DNA of 64,000 bases from assembly GCA_902729315.2 (NCBI GenBank), contig LR746267.1, positions 9,728,424-9,792,423 of the forward strand, in the 5' to 3' direction. Origin of the DNA: Spirodela intermedia. Taxonomy: Eukaryota > Streptophyta > Magnoliopsida > Alismatales > Araceae. A model generated the notes under the pieces. It did not search any database and was not told the origin of the DNA. It saw only the letters and a list, made by a program, of their open reading frames with translations. The position numbers were made by a program, and so were the translations under genes. Shown here piece after piece: positions 1 through 11,600 of this stretch. The number at the start of each line of letters is the position of its first letter. The first letter of the stretch is position 1.

Positions 1-1780
1 CGTACCGCGCTCCGTCGCTGCCGCCCGCCGCCGCGAGGAGCTTCTCACCCACCTCCCTCGCCCCGGCGGCGCCGCCGTGCCGCCGCCGGCAGGCGTCCAG
101 CAGAGCCCCCCACAGGACCGCGTCCGGCCTGAACGGCAGCCTTCCCACCATCTCCACCGCCTCCTTCACCCTTCCCGCCCGCCCGTACAGATCCACCATG
201 CAGCAGTAATGCCCCAGCTCCGGCGACACCCCGTGCACCTCCGCCATGCTGGCGAAGACCGCCTCGCCGGCGTCCACCAGCCCCGCGTGCCCGCAGGCGG
301 ACAGCACCGCCGTGAACGTTGCCCCATCCGGCCGCAGCTCCGCCGTGATCGCCTTGAAGAGTTGCAGAGCTTCGAGGGCCCGGCCATGGCGGGCGAGCCC
401 GGCGAGCATCGTGTTGCAGAGCACGAGGTCCTTATGGGGCACCCGCTTGAAAACCCTGGCGGCGCCGCCGATCTCGCCGCACTTGGCGTACATGTCAACC
501 AGAGCGCCACCAGCCCGTCCCTCCGCTGGGCAGAACCCTGCCCTGACCATACGGCCGTGGAGCTCCTTCCCACGGCCGAGCTCCGCCTGGTCGGCGCACG
601 CCGCGAGCAGGTTCACGAACAGCGACTCGTCCAAGGTTGAAGACGACGAACAGGCATCACGCAGAAGCTCGCCCGCTTGATCGAAGAGCCCTCGCCGGAA
701 GTAGGCAGAGAGGAGGGCGGTCAGCGCCGCCGGATTCTTGGCGGCAGGGACGGCAGCAGGAATGGAGTCGTAGAGCCGCCGGGCATCCCCCAGGCGGCCG
801 GCGCCAGCGAAGCCGGCGACCATCGACGCCGTCGCGAAGGGGTTGCGCCGGCAGCTGGCGGAATGGACGGCCTCGGCGGAGCTCAGCTCGCCGCAGTGGC
901 GGTAGAAGTCGACGACGGCGGCGCCGACGTGCGGATTCCGGCCGAGGTCCTCCTTCTTGATGGCCCAAGCGTGGGCTTGCTTTCCCTGGCTAAGGCTCCT
1001 CAGAGCGGAGCATGCTCTGAGGATGCTGACCAGGGTGTGCTCGTTCCAGGGGATTCCTCCTTGGGACATTTCGTCGAACAAATGGAGGGCAAGCTTGGGG
1101 AGGCCGTTCTTGACGCAGCCTGCTATCAGGGTGTTCCACGCGACAATCTCCACTGGTGGGGAGGCGGCGTGACCGCCGCCGGAGAAGAAGAGTTCAAAGG
1201 CCGCCTCCATCTCCCCTTGCCGGCAGAGCGCCGCCAGGGCGGCGTTCTTCGCCGCCGCTGCTTCGCCGCCGCCGGGGGCCGCCTGCAGGAGGGCCTCCTC
1301 AAAGCGGCCGCCGCACTTGGAGTAGGCGTCAATGAGGGCGGCGGCGCCGTAGCCGTCGGCGTCTGCACCGGCCTTGACGGCGCCGGCGTGGAGCTGCCGG
1401 GAGAGGGTGACGTCCCCCAGCCCCGCCGCGAGCTTCAACATCGCGGTGAGGGTGAACTCGTCGGCGCGGGCTTCTCCCCCGCTCTGCCGCATCTCGGTGA
1501 ATATCTCCGCCGCGGCAGGGGCGGCGCCGCTTCCCCCCCGCGCGCCGTAGGCGGCGATCATGGTGTTGTAGGTGACGGCGTCCCGTTCGGGCGCGGCATC
1601 GAAGAGGGCCCTCGCGCCGGCGAGGTCCCCGTTCCTCGCGTACCCGCAGATCATGGCGTTCCAGGTGTATACGTTCCTCTCTGGCATTTCGTCGAACAGT
1701 GCGCGGGCCTCCAGAAGGCGCCCTTCGTTCCCGTACCTCCCTATCAACCTGTTGAATCGCGGCACCGTGGCCGCCCCCAT
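1..1780 (-). CDS. PLS-class pentatricopeptide repeat protein, 3' end beyond the window
   Basis: The minus strand is open without a stop from an ATG at 1780 to the left edge, giving 593 residues. An in-frame TAA lies seven codons upstream (1799-1801), so this ATG is the natural start. The protein is a run of PPR units with typical signatures: LFDEMPERNVYTWNAMI near residues 29-45, LIDAYSKCG near 150, AWNTLIAG near 220, LVDMYAKCGEIGGAARVF near 435-452, and a C-terminal HYCCMVDLYGRAGR near 540. The alternating long and short units fit the PLS class, whose members usually bind organellar RNA and often serve RNA editing or processing. The E or DYW tail, if present, lies outside the window. No intron is needed. 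From memory it most resembles Arabidopsis At3g18840 (PCMP-E group). The coding sequence is very GC-rich and Ala-rich. An N-terminal targeting peptide is not obvious. Confidence 0.92.
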   Translation of the reverse strand, partial: MGAATVPRFNRLIGRYGNEGRLLEARALFDEMPERNVYTWNAMICGYARNGDLAGARALFDAAPERDAVTYNTMIAAYGARGGSGAAPAAAEIFTEMRQSGGEARADEFTLTAMLKLAAGLGDVTLSRQLHAGAVKAGADADGYGAAALIDAYSKCGGRFEEALLQAAPGGGEAAAAKNAALAALCRQGEMEAAFELFFSGGGHAASPPVEIVAWNTLIAGCVKNGLPKLALHLFDEMSQGGIPWNEHTLVSILRACSALRSLSQGKQAHAWAIKKEDLGRNPHVGAAVVDFYRHCGELSSAEAVHSASCRRNPFATASMVAGFAGAGRLGDARRLYDSIPAAVPAAKNPAALTALLSAYFRRGLFDQAGELLRDACSSSSTLDESLFVNLLAACADQAELGRGKELHGRMVRAGFCPAEGRAGGALVDMYAKCGEIGGAARVFKRVPHKDLVLCNTMLAGLARHGRALEALQLFKAITAELRPDGATFTAVLSACGHAGLVDAGEAVFASMAEVHGVSPELGHYCCMVDLYGRAGRVKEAVEMVGRLPFRPDAVLWGALLDACRRRHGGAAGAREVGEKLLAAAGGSDGARY

Positions 1781-1801
1781 TCTCGGGAGCAACGTTTCTT
1801 A

Positions 1802-2262
1802 CCAGGAGATAAGAGGGAGTGAGAGTGATAGATAGATAGTATATATTTAGAGAGAGATGGATAGATAGAGAAAGTGATAGATAGATAGTATATATCTAGA
1901 GAGAGATGGATAGATGGAGAGGGAGAGAAATAGATAGTCTATATCTAGAGAGAGATAGATAGATAGATAGATAAGAGTGAGAGAGAGAGAGAGAGAGTGA
2001 TAAATAGAGAGTATATATAAAGAGGTAGAGAGAAAGAGAGAGAGTGATACATAAATAATATATATAGAGAGAGATAGAGAGGTAGAGAGGGAGAGAATGA
2101 TAGATAAATAGTATATATACAGAGAGATAGAGAGGTAAAGGGAGAGTGATAGATAGATAATATATATAGAAAGAGATAGAGAGGTAAAAATAGAGTGATA
2201 GATAGATAGTATACATATAGAGAGATAGACAGATAGAGAGGAGAGAGAGAGAGAGAGAGAGG
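1802..2262. repeat. GATA/GA-rich compound microsatellite
   Basis: Simple-sequence DNA made of GATA, GAGA and TATATA blocks in irregular repeats of roughly 60 bp. It lies directly upstream of the PPR start codon. The Ser/Leu/Tyr-rich open frames here are by-products of the repeat and are not genes. Confidence 0.9.
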
Positions 2263-4170
2263 GCTCTTTTTAGCCAAAATAGCAATAATTGACACAATTT
2301 TGACGAGAAGAACCATAATTTTATTTCCCCTGGTTGTCCATTCCTGAACATCATTCTGGCAACTATAGATACACACTGCTGGAGAGGAGCACCACGAGAA
2401 GAAGGGCCACACAGATTGTTGTCCGGAAGTGGGTCACCTGTGTATCCAAAGGGGACCATGAACGGCCGTTTGCTTCCATGGATCAACCACTCACAACCCT
2501 AAAAATTAATGAACGTTCTATTCGCATATAATTATCAAATGAGGAGCGTACGTGAGCGACCATGAAGGGGGCTCAGCAGCTTGGAGAGGATTCGTGGTCC
2601 CAAGACTTCAGCAAGGATCTAGGAGAGATGTTGGGAGTGCATGAATACCCTGGAGTACGTGGCTTCACAGTGGAGAGCTTGGGGGAGTGTCTGCTGTAGG
2701 ATGGAGAAAATCGAGTAAGAGAAGAAATCATGCTGGTTATTCAACTGATGGGCTTGAGAAGCTCCAACTTTCTTTTCTGCTGGGTAAGCAAGAGAGCATC
2801 GATAAGCTCAAGTGATATGTAAAACAGAAGTAATGGATTGGGGATGGCGAGAGGAACAAGTGGAAAAAAGTGTTGGAAGTGAATTGTCAGGTGTATTTCG
2901 GCGGGGGCAAACTATAAAACCCTGTCTCTTAAAAGGGAGAACTGATGAAGGAAACAAGAAGGCAAGAAACCCTAGCGCCGACATCTCATGAAATACCTTG
3001 AAGTAAGATGAATTTGCACCATTGTTAAGAGAGCTCTAAAGAGCAACTTCGTTCGACGGCTCCATTGTTATAAGACACCTAAAGGATAATCCCTCAAGTG
3101 CCTAGCCCAGAAACAAGGAGAAGTCTCCGACGTAATCTCCTTCCAACACCGCGACTGTACACAGTTCTGTTCTTCACAGTTACACGTAATGCTGCATTTC
3201 ATCCATAGCAGGTAGTATTGAGTTTCATATCTTAACCTTATGGGGATCATCCCTGATAAATGATCATCGATGTCAACCAAAGGCTCGCAGTAAGTAGATT
3301 CGTGGGGGCTTACTTTCCTCAAAACTATCGGTATGTGTCTCTATGGTGTAATCTTCCGCGAGATAGTGTTGTTATCAACCTAGCATTGACTTCAGTCTAA
3401 AGGAACGCCATTCAATGGCCCAATGATGAACTGGCCAACCAGGACTTTCTTTGTTGTGTTTTCGCTGTCAGAAGCTGAAGAGGAATGAGCCGGGACTATG
3501 TCGAGTCGAGAAGAAGGAAATGTGCTGCCATGAGGGAGAAACTTCCGAGGCTAGTTTGCAGCCAGGTATGACCGGTGAAGACGATTCAGTGGCTGGAGGA
3601 GTCAGCTGCAACAAGATATGTTGTAGGGCGACGAGGTGAGAGGAGAGACGAGGTGAGGCGGCCACAACTGTGGCTCATCTTCGAGGAGAGCTGGCGGCGC
3701 TGGAGAAGAGGGGAGATTGGGAAAAACCGAATGCTTCGATTTTTGAAAGGTAGGGTTTATGCACACCCATGAAATTACAAAAAATCTTTACAAGAATTAT
3801 AATATGATAAACACTCTCTCAAGAACGTTGCTGGCTTCAGATGGGTTCAAACATTCTCACCACTCGACATGGACAATCTGTGAGTGGTGTCGGATGTGGT
3901 CCAGCTTTTCTTCGTCAAACCAGGTGCCTGCGAAGTTTGTGACAGTGTGGACACTTTGACGAAACCGAGAGAACGAGATGCCTAACTTTTCTGTTGTTTG
4001 TTAGAAGGAGAGGATCTTCAATCTGTCTGTGTGCATGCGTGCAAGTGTGTGTGTGCTTGCGTGAGAGAGAGAGAGAGAGAGAGGACGATGGGGGCCAGTA
4101 ATGGGTGTGATTGGATTTCAGCTGCTACAGATACGTGTCACAAGAAGAAAACATTTAATCTCTAAGAGAG
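2263..4170. other. Intergenic, no gene recognised
   Basis: Mixed-composition DNA with only short open frames and no recognisable domain in any frame. A (GA)n tract at about 4068-4083 and GA-rich DNA up to 4210 lead into the WAK relic that follows, as at the other WAK copies in this window. Confidence 0.6.
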
Positions 4171-4210
4171 AGTGAGAGCAAGAGCGAGAGCGGGTGAGAG
4201 AGAGGGAGTA

Positions 4211-4549
4211 ATGGAGAGAGAGATGGCCGTGCTTGTATTTCTGTTGATGCGGTGCATTCTCACAGGAGCGCTTGGTCTGAATACGGTCCATCCCTCCTGC
4301 AGAGCCAACTGTGACCACCTGGACACTCTCTACGCTTTTGGCGTCTGCTGGGGATGCTACTTCGAAGACACTAACGCCAGATACCTTAGTGTCTACAACG
4401 ATACATTCACCCACACGAAGGTATTCTTGGGCACAGGCAAAATTGAGGTCGTCGGCATCTCCTTGGATGGTGAAATCTGGAACCAGAACTCCATAGGCCA
4501 CGACTGCTATGACGCGTCAAGCCTGAGAACCCGAGAAGAAGAGGAATAG
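4211..4549 (+). pseudogene. WAK pseudogene A, first exon remnant (signal peptide and GUB_WAK start)
   Basis: An ATG right after a GA tract opens a hydrophobic leader followed by HPSCRANCDHLDTLYAFGVC. This lines up with the intact WAK1 sequence in this window ([19 protein letters not shown]). The similarity continues to GHDCYD, equivalent to GFDCYD in WAK1, and then the frame is lost and ends at 4549. The extracellular galacturonan-binding-like domain is therefore cut after about 100 residues. It belongs with the EGF relic near 5.82 kb and the kinase relic at 6.2-8.7 kb; together they make one decayed WAK gene. Confidence 0.75.
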
Positions 4550-5815
4550 TTTCACCATTCGATCAGCCTGCGAGACTGACACTTTGCTTCAGAGTGAGAG
4601 CGGGCTGAGATTCTCCAGCGGATGAATATCCATCTGCAAGCCTCTTCAAGGCATGCTGCATGCGATGTCGGATGGGGTAAAAAAATTCTAAACTACTCTA
4701 GACGAGTAGCCTAGACTTGACTCTCACATTGGAGTTCTGAATCTTACAGGGAAGACTAGAGTAAGGTCTAGTGTCTCTGACAAGATTAAGAGATCAAATG
4801 GATCGACGCGATTAAGAAATCTCTGAGATTAGGGTACTCTACTATCAATATATCGGCTAGATGCATATCAAGTGGATTCTTGCTCTGCACTAACCACCAG
4901 CTATAGAAATGCATGGATCTTCTTAGGGATCACTCTATGACATTTTTGGCATGATAATATACTAACTAAAAAAATACTCAAGTTAGAAAGAAAGAGGATT
5001 TATAAATAACCTTCTCACCGGAAAGGGCTACTGAGTGGTCGAGTAACACGTTGAAGGTGGACCTCAGTTGTGGATAGTTGACTAGATGTTGACCATTGAT
5101 TGGGTCGACATGCTTGACTGGGTGGACTGGCTTGAACCAGGTGCGGCAGGTTGACGTGGACCAGCCAGTCCGGAAGGGTTTGGTTCGGTGAGAAGGGCTG
5201 GCGCAAACCCGGCGGTCCGAAATGGCCTGGACTTGTGAGGCGGTCTGGTGCGGACCCGATGGTCTAGAATGATTTTAACTGGCGAGACGGGCTGGTGTGA
5301 ACCAGGCGGCCGAGCTGGTTGGGGCCAGGCGGAAATGGGCCATTTGACCCTAAAGGGTGCATCGGGCGGCGGCGGAATGGGCGGAGTGGGGAGGATGAGC
5401 AGTGGCAGCGAATGTCGGTGGCGCAAGGATGGCAGTTGAGGACGGACGATAGCGGATGCAGGTGGTGGAGGAAGGCGGCAGCGGAAAGCGGTGACTGTGG
5501 ACGGGATAGAAGTGGTCGATAACGGCAGCGAAAGCGATCAACGGAGACGGAAGATGATTGCAACAGGAGGGCAGTTGAGGATGGACGATGGTGGATGGAG
5601 GTGGCGGAGGGAGGTGGCAGAGGACGGCGATGGCGATAGATGATGGCGGCAGTGATATGGATAAATAACCCTCACGCCCTCTCCTTGCGGAGCGATGATG
5701 TAAAATCTCAAGTTAACTTCATTTTCTTCTCTAATCGTTCTTAGGCCTACATTAGGTTATTTATAACCTCTTCGATGATTAAAAACATTATTCTTAGGCC
5801 TACATGAGATCTCAT
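4550..5815. other. Decayed WAK interior and G-rich unassigned DNA
   Basis: This corresponds in position to the rest of exon 1 and the first intron of WAK pseudogene A, but no clear coding similarity remains. From about 5085 to 5640 the plus strand is G-rich and built of loosely repeated GGCGG/CTGGTG phrases, unlike its AT-rich surroundings. I see no credible gene here. Confidence 0.5.
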
Positions 5816-5818
5816 ATA

Positions 5819-5922
5819 GATATTGACGAATGCAAGAATAATTTCAATATTCGTCCATCCGAGGCACAATGTAGTAACACTCAGGCAAGCTACGATTGCG
5901 TGTCCAAAGAGGAACGAATTTA
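5819..5922 (+). pseudogene. WAK pseudogene A, calcium-binding EGF exon remnant
   Basis: Reading from 5819 gives DIDECKNN, then QCSNTQASYDCVSKEE and a stop at 5920-5922. The DIDEC start and the CxNTxxSYxC spacing are those of the EGF_CA exon of WAKs, as in WAK1 exon 2 (DIDEC...[10 protein letters not shown]). It is short, has lost cysteines and ends in a premature stop. It sits between the first-exon relic and the kinase relic, as expected for the gene order. Confidence 0.65.
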
Positions 5923-6215
5923 ATCGCAGCGCCTCAAGATGCGATGGTAAGTGTGATTTCTGAGAGTTTGGTGCCAAAATCGTCATAAAATAAATCGTAC
6001 ATAACTCACAGTCACATTTTCTCATTGTGGGTCTATTGTGTAACAGCACAGGCACATCAACGAAGGACAGCGTGACAGGGTCTCTCGCATTAGGTGTAGG
6101 AGGGGAAAACTGCCTCCGTCGGTCTCTTTTATTGCTTTACATTGTTAGTTCTATGGAACAGCTCATCATTTTCTCTGTCCAACAAGCTTTGGAGTCAACA
6201 TACTCTTTCTCTTGG

Positions 6216-8691
6216 TGACAATCACGTGTTCGTGATGCGGCGTCCAGAGAAAAAAACCTTGCTGACTGATAAGTCTTCATTATCATGAGTTAATAATTAG
6301 TAAATAATATAGTTTTAGCCTTAACTCATGATAAATAGACTTATATTTGTGTTAAAGTATGAAAAGTTGTTTTCAGTTGATTAATGTGATTTTTGGGTAA
6401 TTATGTGATTTTATACGAATTTATATGATTTTTACAGTCTTACTTTTGAGATAAATGAAGAAAAAGAAATAAAACTAAAATATTGCAAAATGGGGGGGAC
6501 CCGCCGGCCAGCCGGGCCCGGAAGCGGGTCGGAAGCTCAGTCGGGGTGTGGGCGCGAGCAGGGGCTCGAGCGGCTTGGACCGATAGGGGCACGTGTGCGC
6601 CACTCCCCTTCCACGTCACCGGCGGCCAGCCGGCTGTAGGGCAAGGAGTGGTCGTACACGTGAGAGAAGGGACTTCGCTTAGAAAGCTAACATTACTATA
6701 TATTCGCCTGAAAAATCGGCGCACAATTGATGTGGGACTAAACCCGCGTCACACCTTCCTTAGAAGGGGCGGACAACCGGCGCGGGTTCGAATCCTCCCA
6801 GAGTCAAAATTCATATATTTTTATCTGATTATCACGACTTTCCTGCAGATCGTCGGTGAAGGATTAAGCAACCAGAATCGCTGGATCATCGGCGAAAATC
6901 TCGTCAACATGATTCGCGGAGCATTGCTACTAAAATTACTGAACGATTCGCGATAAAAGGATCGCGAATCTATCGAGTAAATCATCTCCGATTGATCGAC
7001 GAACTAGCCGTCGTCGGGAAGAGGACGATCTGCCGAGAGATAAGTCGCCACCTCCTGAGAGCGTACTAGATGCGATGAAGAGCCTCCTCTTGCTGCGTGG
7101 ACCTGAGGATGAAGCTCTCTGACACGCGCCCCACCTCCATCCAGCTCCTCTCCGTCGGGTGATAGCCGCCGGAGAGCCGCAAAGTCGCCGTTTTTCTGCT
7201 CTGCCAGGTGACAGCCGCCGGAGACGACTCGGCGACCCATTTCATTAATTTCTAGACTTCGCGAGAAGATCTAGAGATTGCCCACGTCGTCTTTGCCCAA
7301 AGAGAGACTTCGAGGCCGTGGATACTGCACGACGATCCTCCCGAACGCTCAGGATTCCGGTGCATCGTCAACGCATCGCCGTCGCGACGTCAGAACTCTG
7401 TTTTCCTGCTTTCAACTTACTTTACGCTTCATTTAGTGATGGTTTTTGTGATTTTAATTTACCAAAATATACCTTGTTCAATTACGATTCTTCCGACTTT
7501 TACAGATCTTAATTTGATTAATTAAATCGTCTGTAATCGCTTACGTAAGAATCGCCGGGCGGAACTCTATTTCCACCCGATTCACATTCGCCGAGCGCTA
7601 CGTCATCCTGACGCCCGCACCCTTATTTCCCTTTTTTGTGAATTTTTAAATATATTTCCTTTTCATTTCCTAGTGTAAAAATCATAGAAAATAGTATTCA
7701 TTGAGAAAAATTCTGAATAATTACCAGATATTATATTACATCCCTGTGATCGACCTGGAAAATTACCGCTATTTTTAGAAGTTTTATTAAATTATAATTG
7801 ATATATTTATTCAGAAATACTTCTAAATATCTAAAAATTCATATTTTCTAGTTTTATAAATTTAATATTTGCGTGATTTAATATACAACGACTGAGTCAC
7901 GTCACTGACCAATGAAAGAAGATTCAGGAGCTCAAAATGAAAATGTTCGAGCACAATGGAGGCCCACCATTGCTGGAGTGCGTCTCCTCTCAAACAGGAA
8001 CAACCTTCAGGATTTTTGCTGAAGAAGAGCTGGCGATGGCCACCGATGACTTCGAGGAGGACATGATCATTGGCCAGGGAGCACAATGTAGTCTATGAGG
8101 GGAATCTGGAGAATGACAAAGCGGTCGCCATCAAGAGGTCCAAGAAAATGGACGAGAGGGAGAAGGACAAGTTTGTGAGGGAGATTATGATTCTCTCTCA
8201 ATCAACCACATCAATGATGTGAAGATCGCCGGATGCTGTCTAGAAGTGGAGGTTCTCATGATGGTTTAAGAGTACGCCCCCAGCAGTACTCTCTTCGACT
8301 TCATCCACGGCCAGGGCCAGCAACGAAGTATACTCATCTCCTTAGGGACCTACTCAAGAGCATCATAGAAGTTGTCAAAGCCTTGGCTTACCTTCACTCC
8401 TATGCTTCACCCCCTACATTTCACAAGGATGTCAAGACCGCCAACATACAGCTAGACGAAAAGCTGAAAGTCTCTGACTTTGGAGCTTCTGCGACAACCC
8501 TAGCAGATGCAATTGTGGTTGCAACCATGGTCCAAGATTCTTTGGATTATCTAGACCTAGAGTTCATACAATCCTAACAATTCACAGAGAGGTGACATTC
8601 ACAGCTTTGGCATAGTCCTGGTGGAGAATCTCACAAGAAAGCGATTCAAATTCTAACATATCATAGCCTAGTGGGGTCTTGCCATGGCCTT
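6216..8691 (+). pseudogene. WAK pseudogene A, transmembrane/kinase exon split by an LTR
   Basis: The exon starts near 6216 and reads to ...KKTLLTD at 6266, matching RRNLADQ just inside the membrane in WAK1. It is then interrupted by a 1,638-bp LTR and resumes at 7905 with FEHNGGP, FRIFAEEELAMATDDF, VAIKRSKKMDER and the catalytic-loop remnant HKDVKTANIQLDE, then SDFGAS near 8477-8494 and a GLAMAF remnant near 8690. Several frameshifts and stops break it; for example the G-loop frame fails near 8090 and an in-frame TAA follows the V-L-M-M-V stretch near 8269. It is cut by the Copia LTR beginning at 8692. No product is expected. It shares the HKD catalytic-loop variant with the intact WAK copies. 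Confidence 0.85.
6267..7904 (+). mobile_element. Solo LTR (family L1, copy A), 1,638 bp with 5-bp target duplication
   Basis: The element begins TGATAAGTC and ends GTCA, and is flanked on both sides by CTGAC (6262-6266 and 7905-7909), a perfect 5-bp target-site duplication. There is no internal coding region or second LTR, so it is a solo LTR left by recombination. A CATCCCTGTGATCGACC phrase near 7740 resembles motifs near the ends of plant Gypsy-type LTRs (from memory), and the length also suggests Gypsy. It is GC-rich and retains many CpGs, unlike the other copies at 13.5 and 34.8 kb. It lies inside the kinase exon of WAK pseudogene A. Confidence 0.88.
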
Positions 8692-11600
8692 TGTTAGAGT
8701 TGTGGGAGGTTGATGACCTATTGGACTTTAAGGGGTTTTAATAGGCTTTAATCTGGTGTGTTCCTTGTCCTAACCATTCTCTGCCTCTCCCTCTCTTGTG
8801 TTTTCTTTCACATCAGATTTTTGCTATGCAACAAGGGGATATGAGGACACTTTGATCCCCAACAGCAAGTATCAAAACCTCAGCTTTCAAGTGGTCTCAA
8901 GCATGAGCACTTGTCCAAGGTGGACTCAATTTGAGAGAGAGAGTGGGAGATATGACTTGAGATGAAGGAAAGGTCAAATCAACAAGTTTGATGGAAGGGA
9001 GCGTGAATTTTGGAAGATGCAAATAGAGGGTTATCTATTCCAAAAGAAGCTCCATCTACTAATACATTGTTTGAAGTCGGATGATATGTTCCAAGATGTT
9101 GGGAACTAATAGACAAACAAGCTCTTAGGGGGTTTGTTTGACATTGGCCAGGAATGTTGCATTCAATATTATGAATGAGAAGACTACAACAAGTCTTACG
9201 GCCGCAGTCTTGGATATGTACAAGAAGCCATTGGCATCAAACGAATTATATTTAATATAACATCTCTTGTGTTCCATCACATTAATGAGTCTAATTTGAT
9301 AATTAAATTTTTTTATGGAGAGTAATTTCTATGATGAAATGATAGAATTAATTATTTTATCTTCCTTGCTCAAGAGTTGAGGTGCCTTGGTGACTATTGT
9401 GAGTAGTTCTTCAGGTTCAAAGAAATTAAAATGAGATTAAGTCTATGATCTAACTTTAAGCAAGGATATTTGTACGAGAACTAGGGCAAACATCTAACTC
9501 TACCTTGAGTGTCAAAGTTAAGGCAAGAGCATAAAAAGAAAATTGGCAATGTGGTAAGAGCAAGCTAAGAGGAAGAATAAATCTAGAACAACAAATGCTA
9601 AAAAAATGTAGAAAAGTGGGACACATCAAGTTAGATGTCAATCAGAGTAGAGCAATGATGGTAATTCTGAAAAACTCACAACAAGAGAGATTAAAGATGC
9701 TTTTGTTTTGAGTGTAGATAGTTTGATGGAGTTTTAGATTTTAGACTTGAGTGCCTCATTCTATTCCACCTCATGCAACTTTGTTGTTAGAGTTTGGACT
9801 TGGGTAAGTTAGCAACTATGTTGGAAATTATGTCAAGATATATGCTGCTAATTGTGAGTCTTTGGGTATTGTTAGCAAATACACGATCCAAATGATAACT
9901 TCCAAATGAGACTATTTAGAAGTTACTGAATGTGAAGTATGTTCTAGGATTGAAGATGAACTTGATCTCAGTTGGATAGTAGATAGCGAAGGTTATGCAA
10001 CATACTTTGTGAATGGCTCATAGAAAATCACAAAAGGAGAAAAGGTAACTATAAAAGCTATAAAAATTTGTGCGTTATATATGATGACCAGCAATCAAGA
10101 TTGTGTGGTAATGGCAGATTCTATATTGGAAAATAAGATTTGGCACTATATATTAGGACATATAAGAAAAATAGGAATAAAAGGGTTAATGCCAATATAG
10201 AAGTTACAAGACCTCAATTGAATTTGGTTTTTCCAAAGACTACATTTTGACTAATATCTTTGAGAAAAATGCTTCTTCCTAGAAAGCTTTGAAGAATTAA
10301 AACTAAAAGGTACGAGTTGGTTCATGCTCACCTTCTCTTATTCCCTAACCTAGAGGCTCAAGATACAATGTCTAATTAATGACTCAACTCAAAAGGTATT
10401 AGTTTTCTTTTTTTGAAAAATAAAAATAAGATTTAATGATCTTTTAAAAATAGAAAAAAAAAGTCAAGCTTGAGTGTAGACTTAAAATTAAATGTCTCTA
10501 ATTTAACAATGGAGGTGAGTATGACAACTAAGAATTCAAAAAATTACGAATGGTGAAGACAATTTTCAAATATGCCACAGAAAAATGGTGTTGTTAAGTC
10601 AATGAATAAAATTTTGAATGAATGAGCAAGGAGCATAAAGTTACATGTTAGACTGTCAAAATTCTTTAGGGGTGATGTTGTTAACACAACAGCTCATTTG
10701 ATTAACAAAGGCCATTAGTGCCCTAAGATGATCAACTAGTAAAAGAGTGTTGTACCAAAAAGAAGGTAGGTATCTCGTATCTTAAAATTCAGATTTCTTA
10801 ACATGCATGAGGATATTTAAAATAGGGACAAGGTAGATAAAAAACTCAGGAAGTGTTATTTTGTTGGATATGGAGCTAATATGTTTGACTACTAGTTTTG
10901 AAATGACCAAAACAAAAATGTCTTGTTGAACAGGAGTGTTTATATTCAACAAAATGGTTTTGTATAAAGACAAATCATCTCAAAAGAAGATTGCATAGAG
11001 TACACAAAGCTTGAAGACATTTCAAAGGAAAATTAACCTATGATGGTTGAAACTAGTTCTGGAAATTAGAATTAAATTGAAAATATAGGAGGTGTAGACA
11101 TCACTCATATAATCATTGAAGTGGGAACTAACAAAACAAGCTGAATTGGATTCTCTCTTGAAAAATCAATAATGAGAACTAACTTTGTTGCCTACCAAGA
11201 AGAAAGTGTTTCACAACAATTGAGTGTACCAAGTCAAGGAAGAATATGACAACAACAAAAGGTACAAGTTGAGGCTTGTGGTGAAATGGTTTTAGCCTAA
11301 GGAAAGCATAGATTACATTGAATTTTTCTCTACAATTGTGAACCTATTAACGACATAAAAGTGTGAAGTAGTGTGGCTACTAAAGATCTTCATCTAGAGT
11401 AACTTGACATGAGGACAACCTTCATGGTGATTTGGAGGAAGACATTTATATGATGCAATTGAAAGGGTTTATTGTTTGCGGCAAAAAAATCATTCAAGTT
11501 GAGGAACAGCCTTTATAGATTGAACAATAACCAAAGCACTAGTATAAGAAATTTGATGATCTAATGATCAAGAATAATTTGATGAGATATAAAACAGATC

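Noticed and set aside
677-1822. 381-residue plus-strand open frame, Gly/Ala/Val-rich
   Set aside because: It lies antisense to the PPR gene; it has no domain, and open antisense frames are expected in DNA with such high GC at third positions.
1896-2486. Ser/Leu/Tyr repeat proteins of 155-196 residues
   Set aside because: They translate GATA/GA microsatellite DNA; no start context or conserved domain.
6770-6805. tRNA-like GGTTCGAATCC (B-box) in LTR copy A
   Set aside because: The T-stem does not pair well and no A box, anticodon arm or acceptor stem is found upstream; copy C has GGTTTGAATCC in the same place, so it is part of the LTR.
8233-8577. 114-residue kinase-like open frame as a gene
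   Set aside because: It is one frame of the broken WAK kinase exon; the G-loop and surrounding lobes are in other frames or lost.
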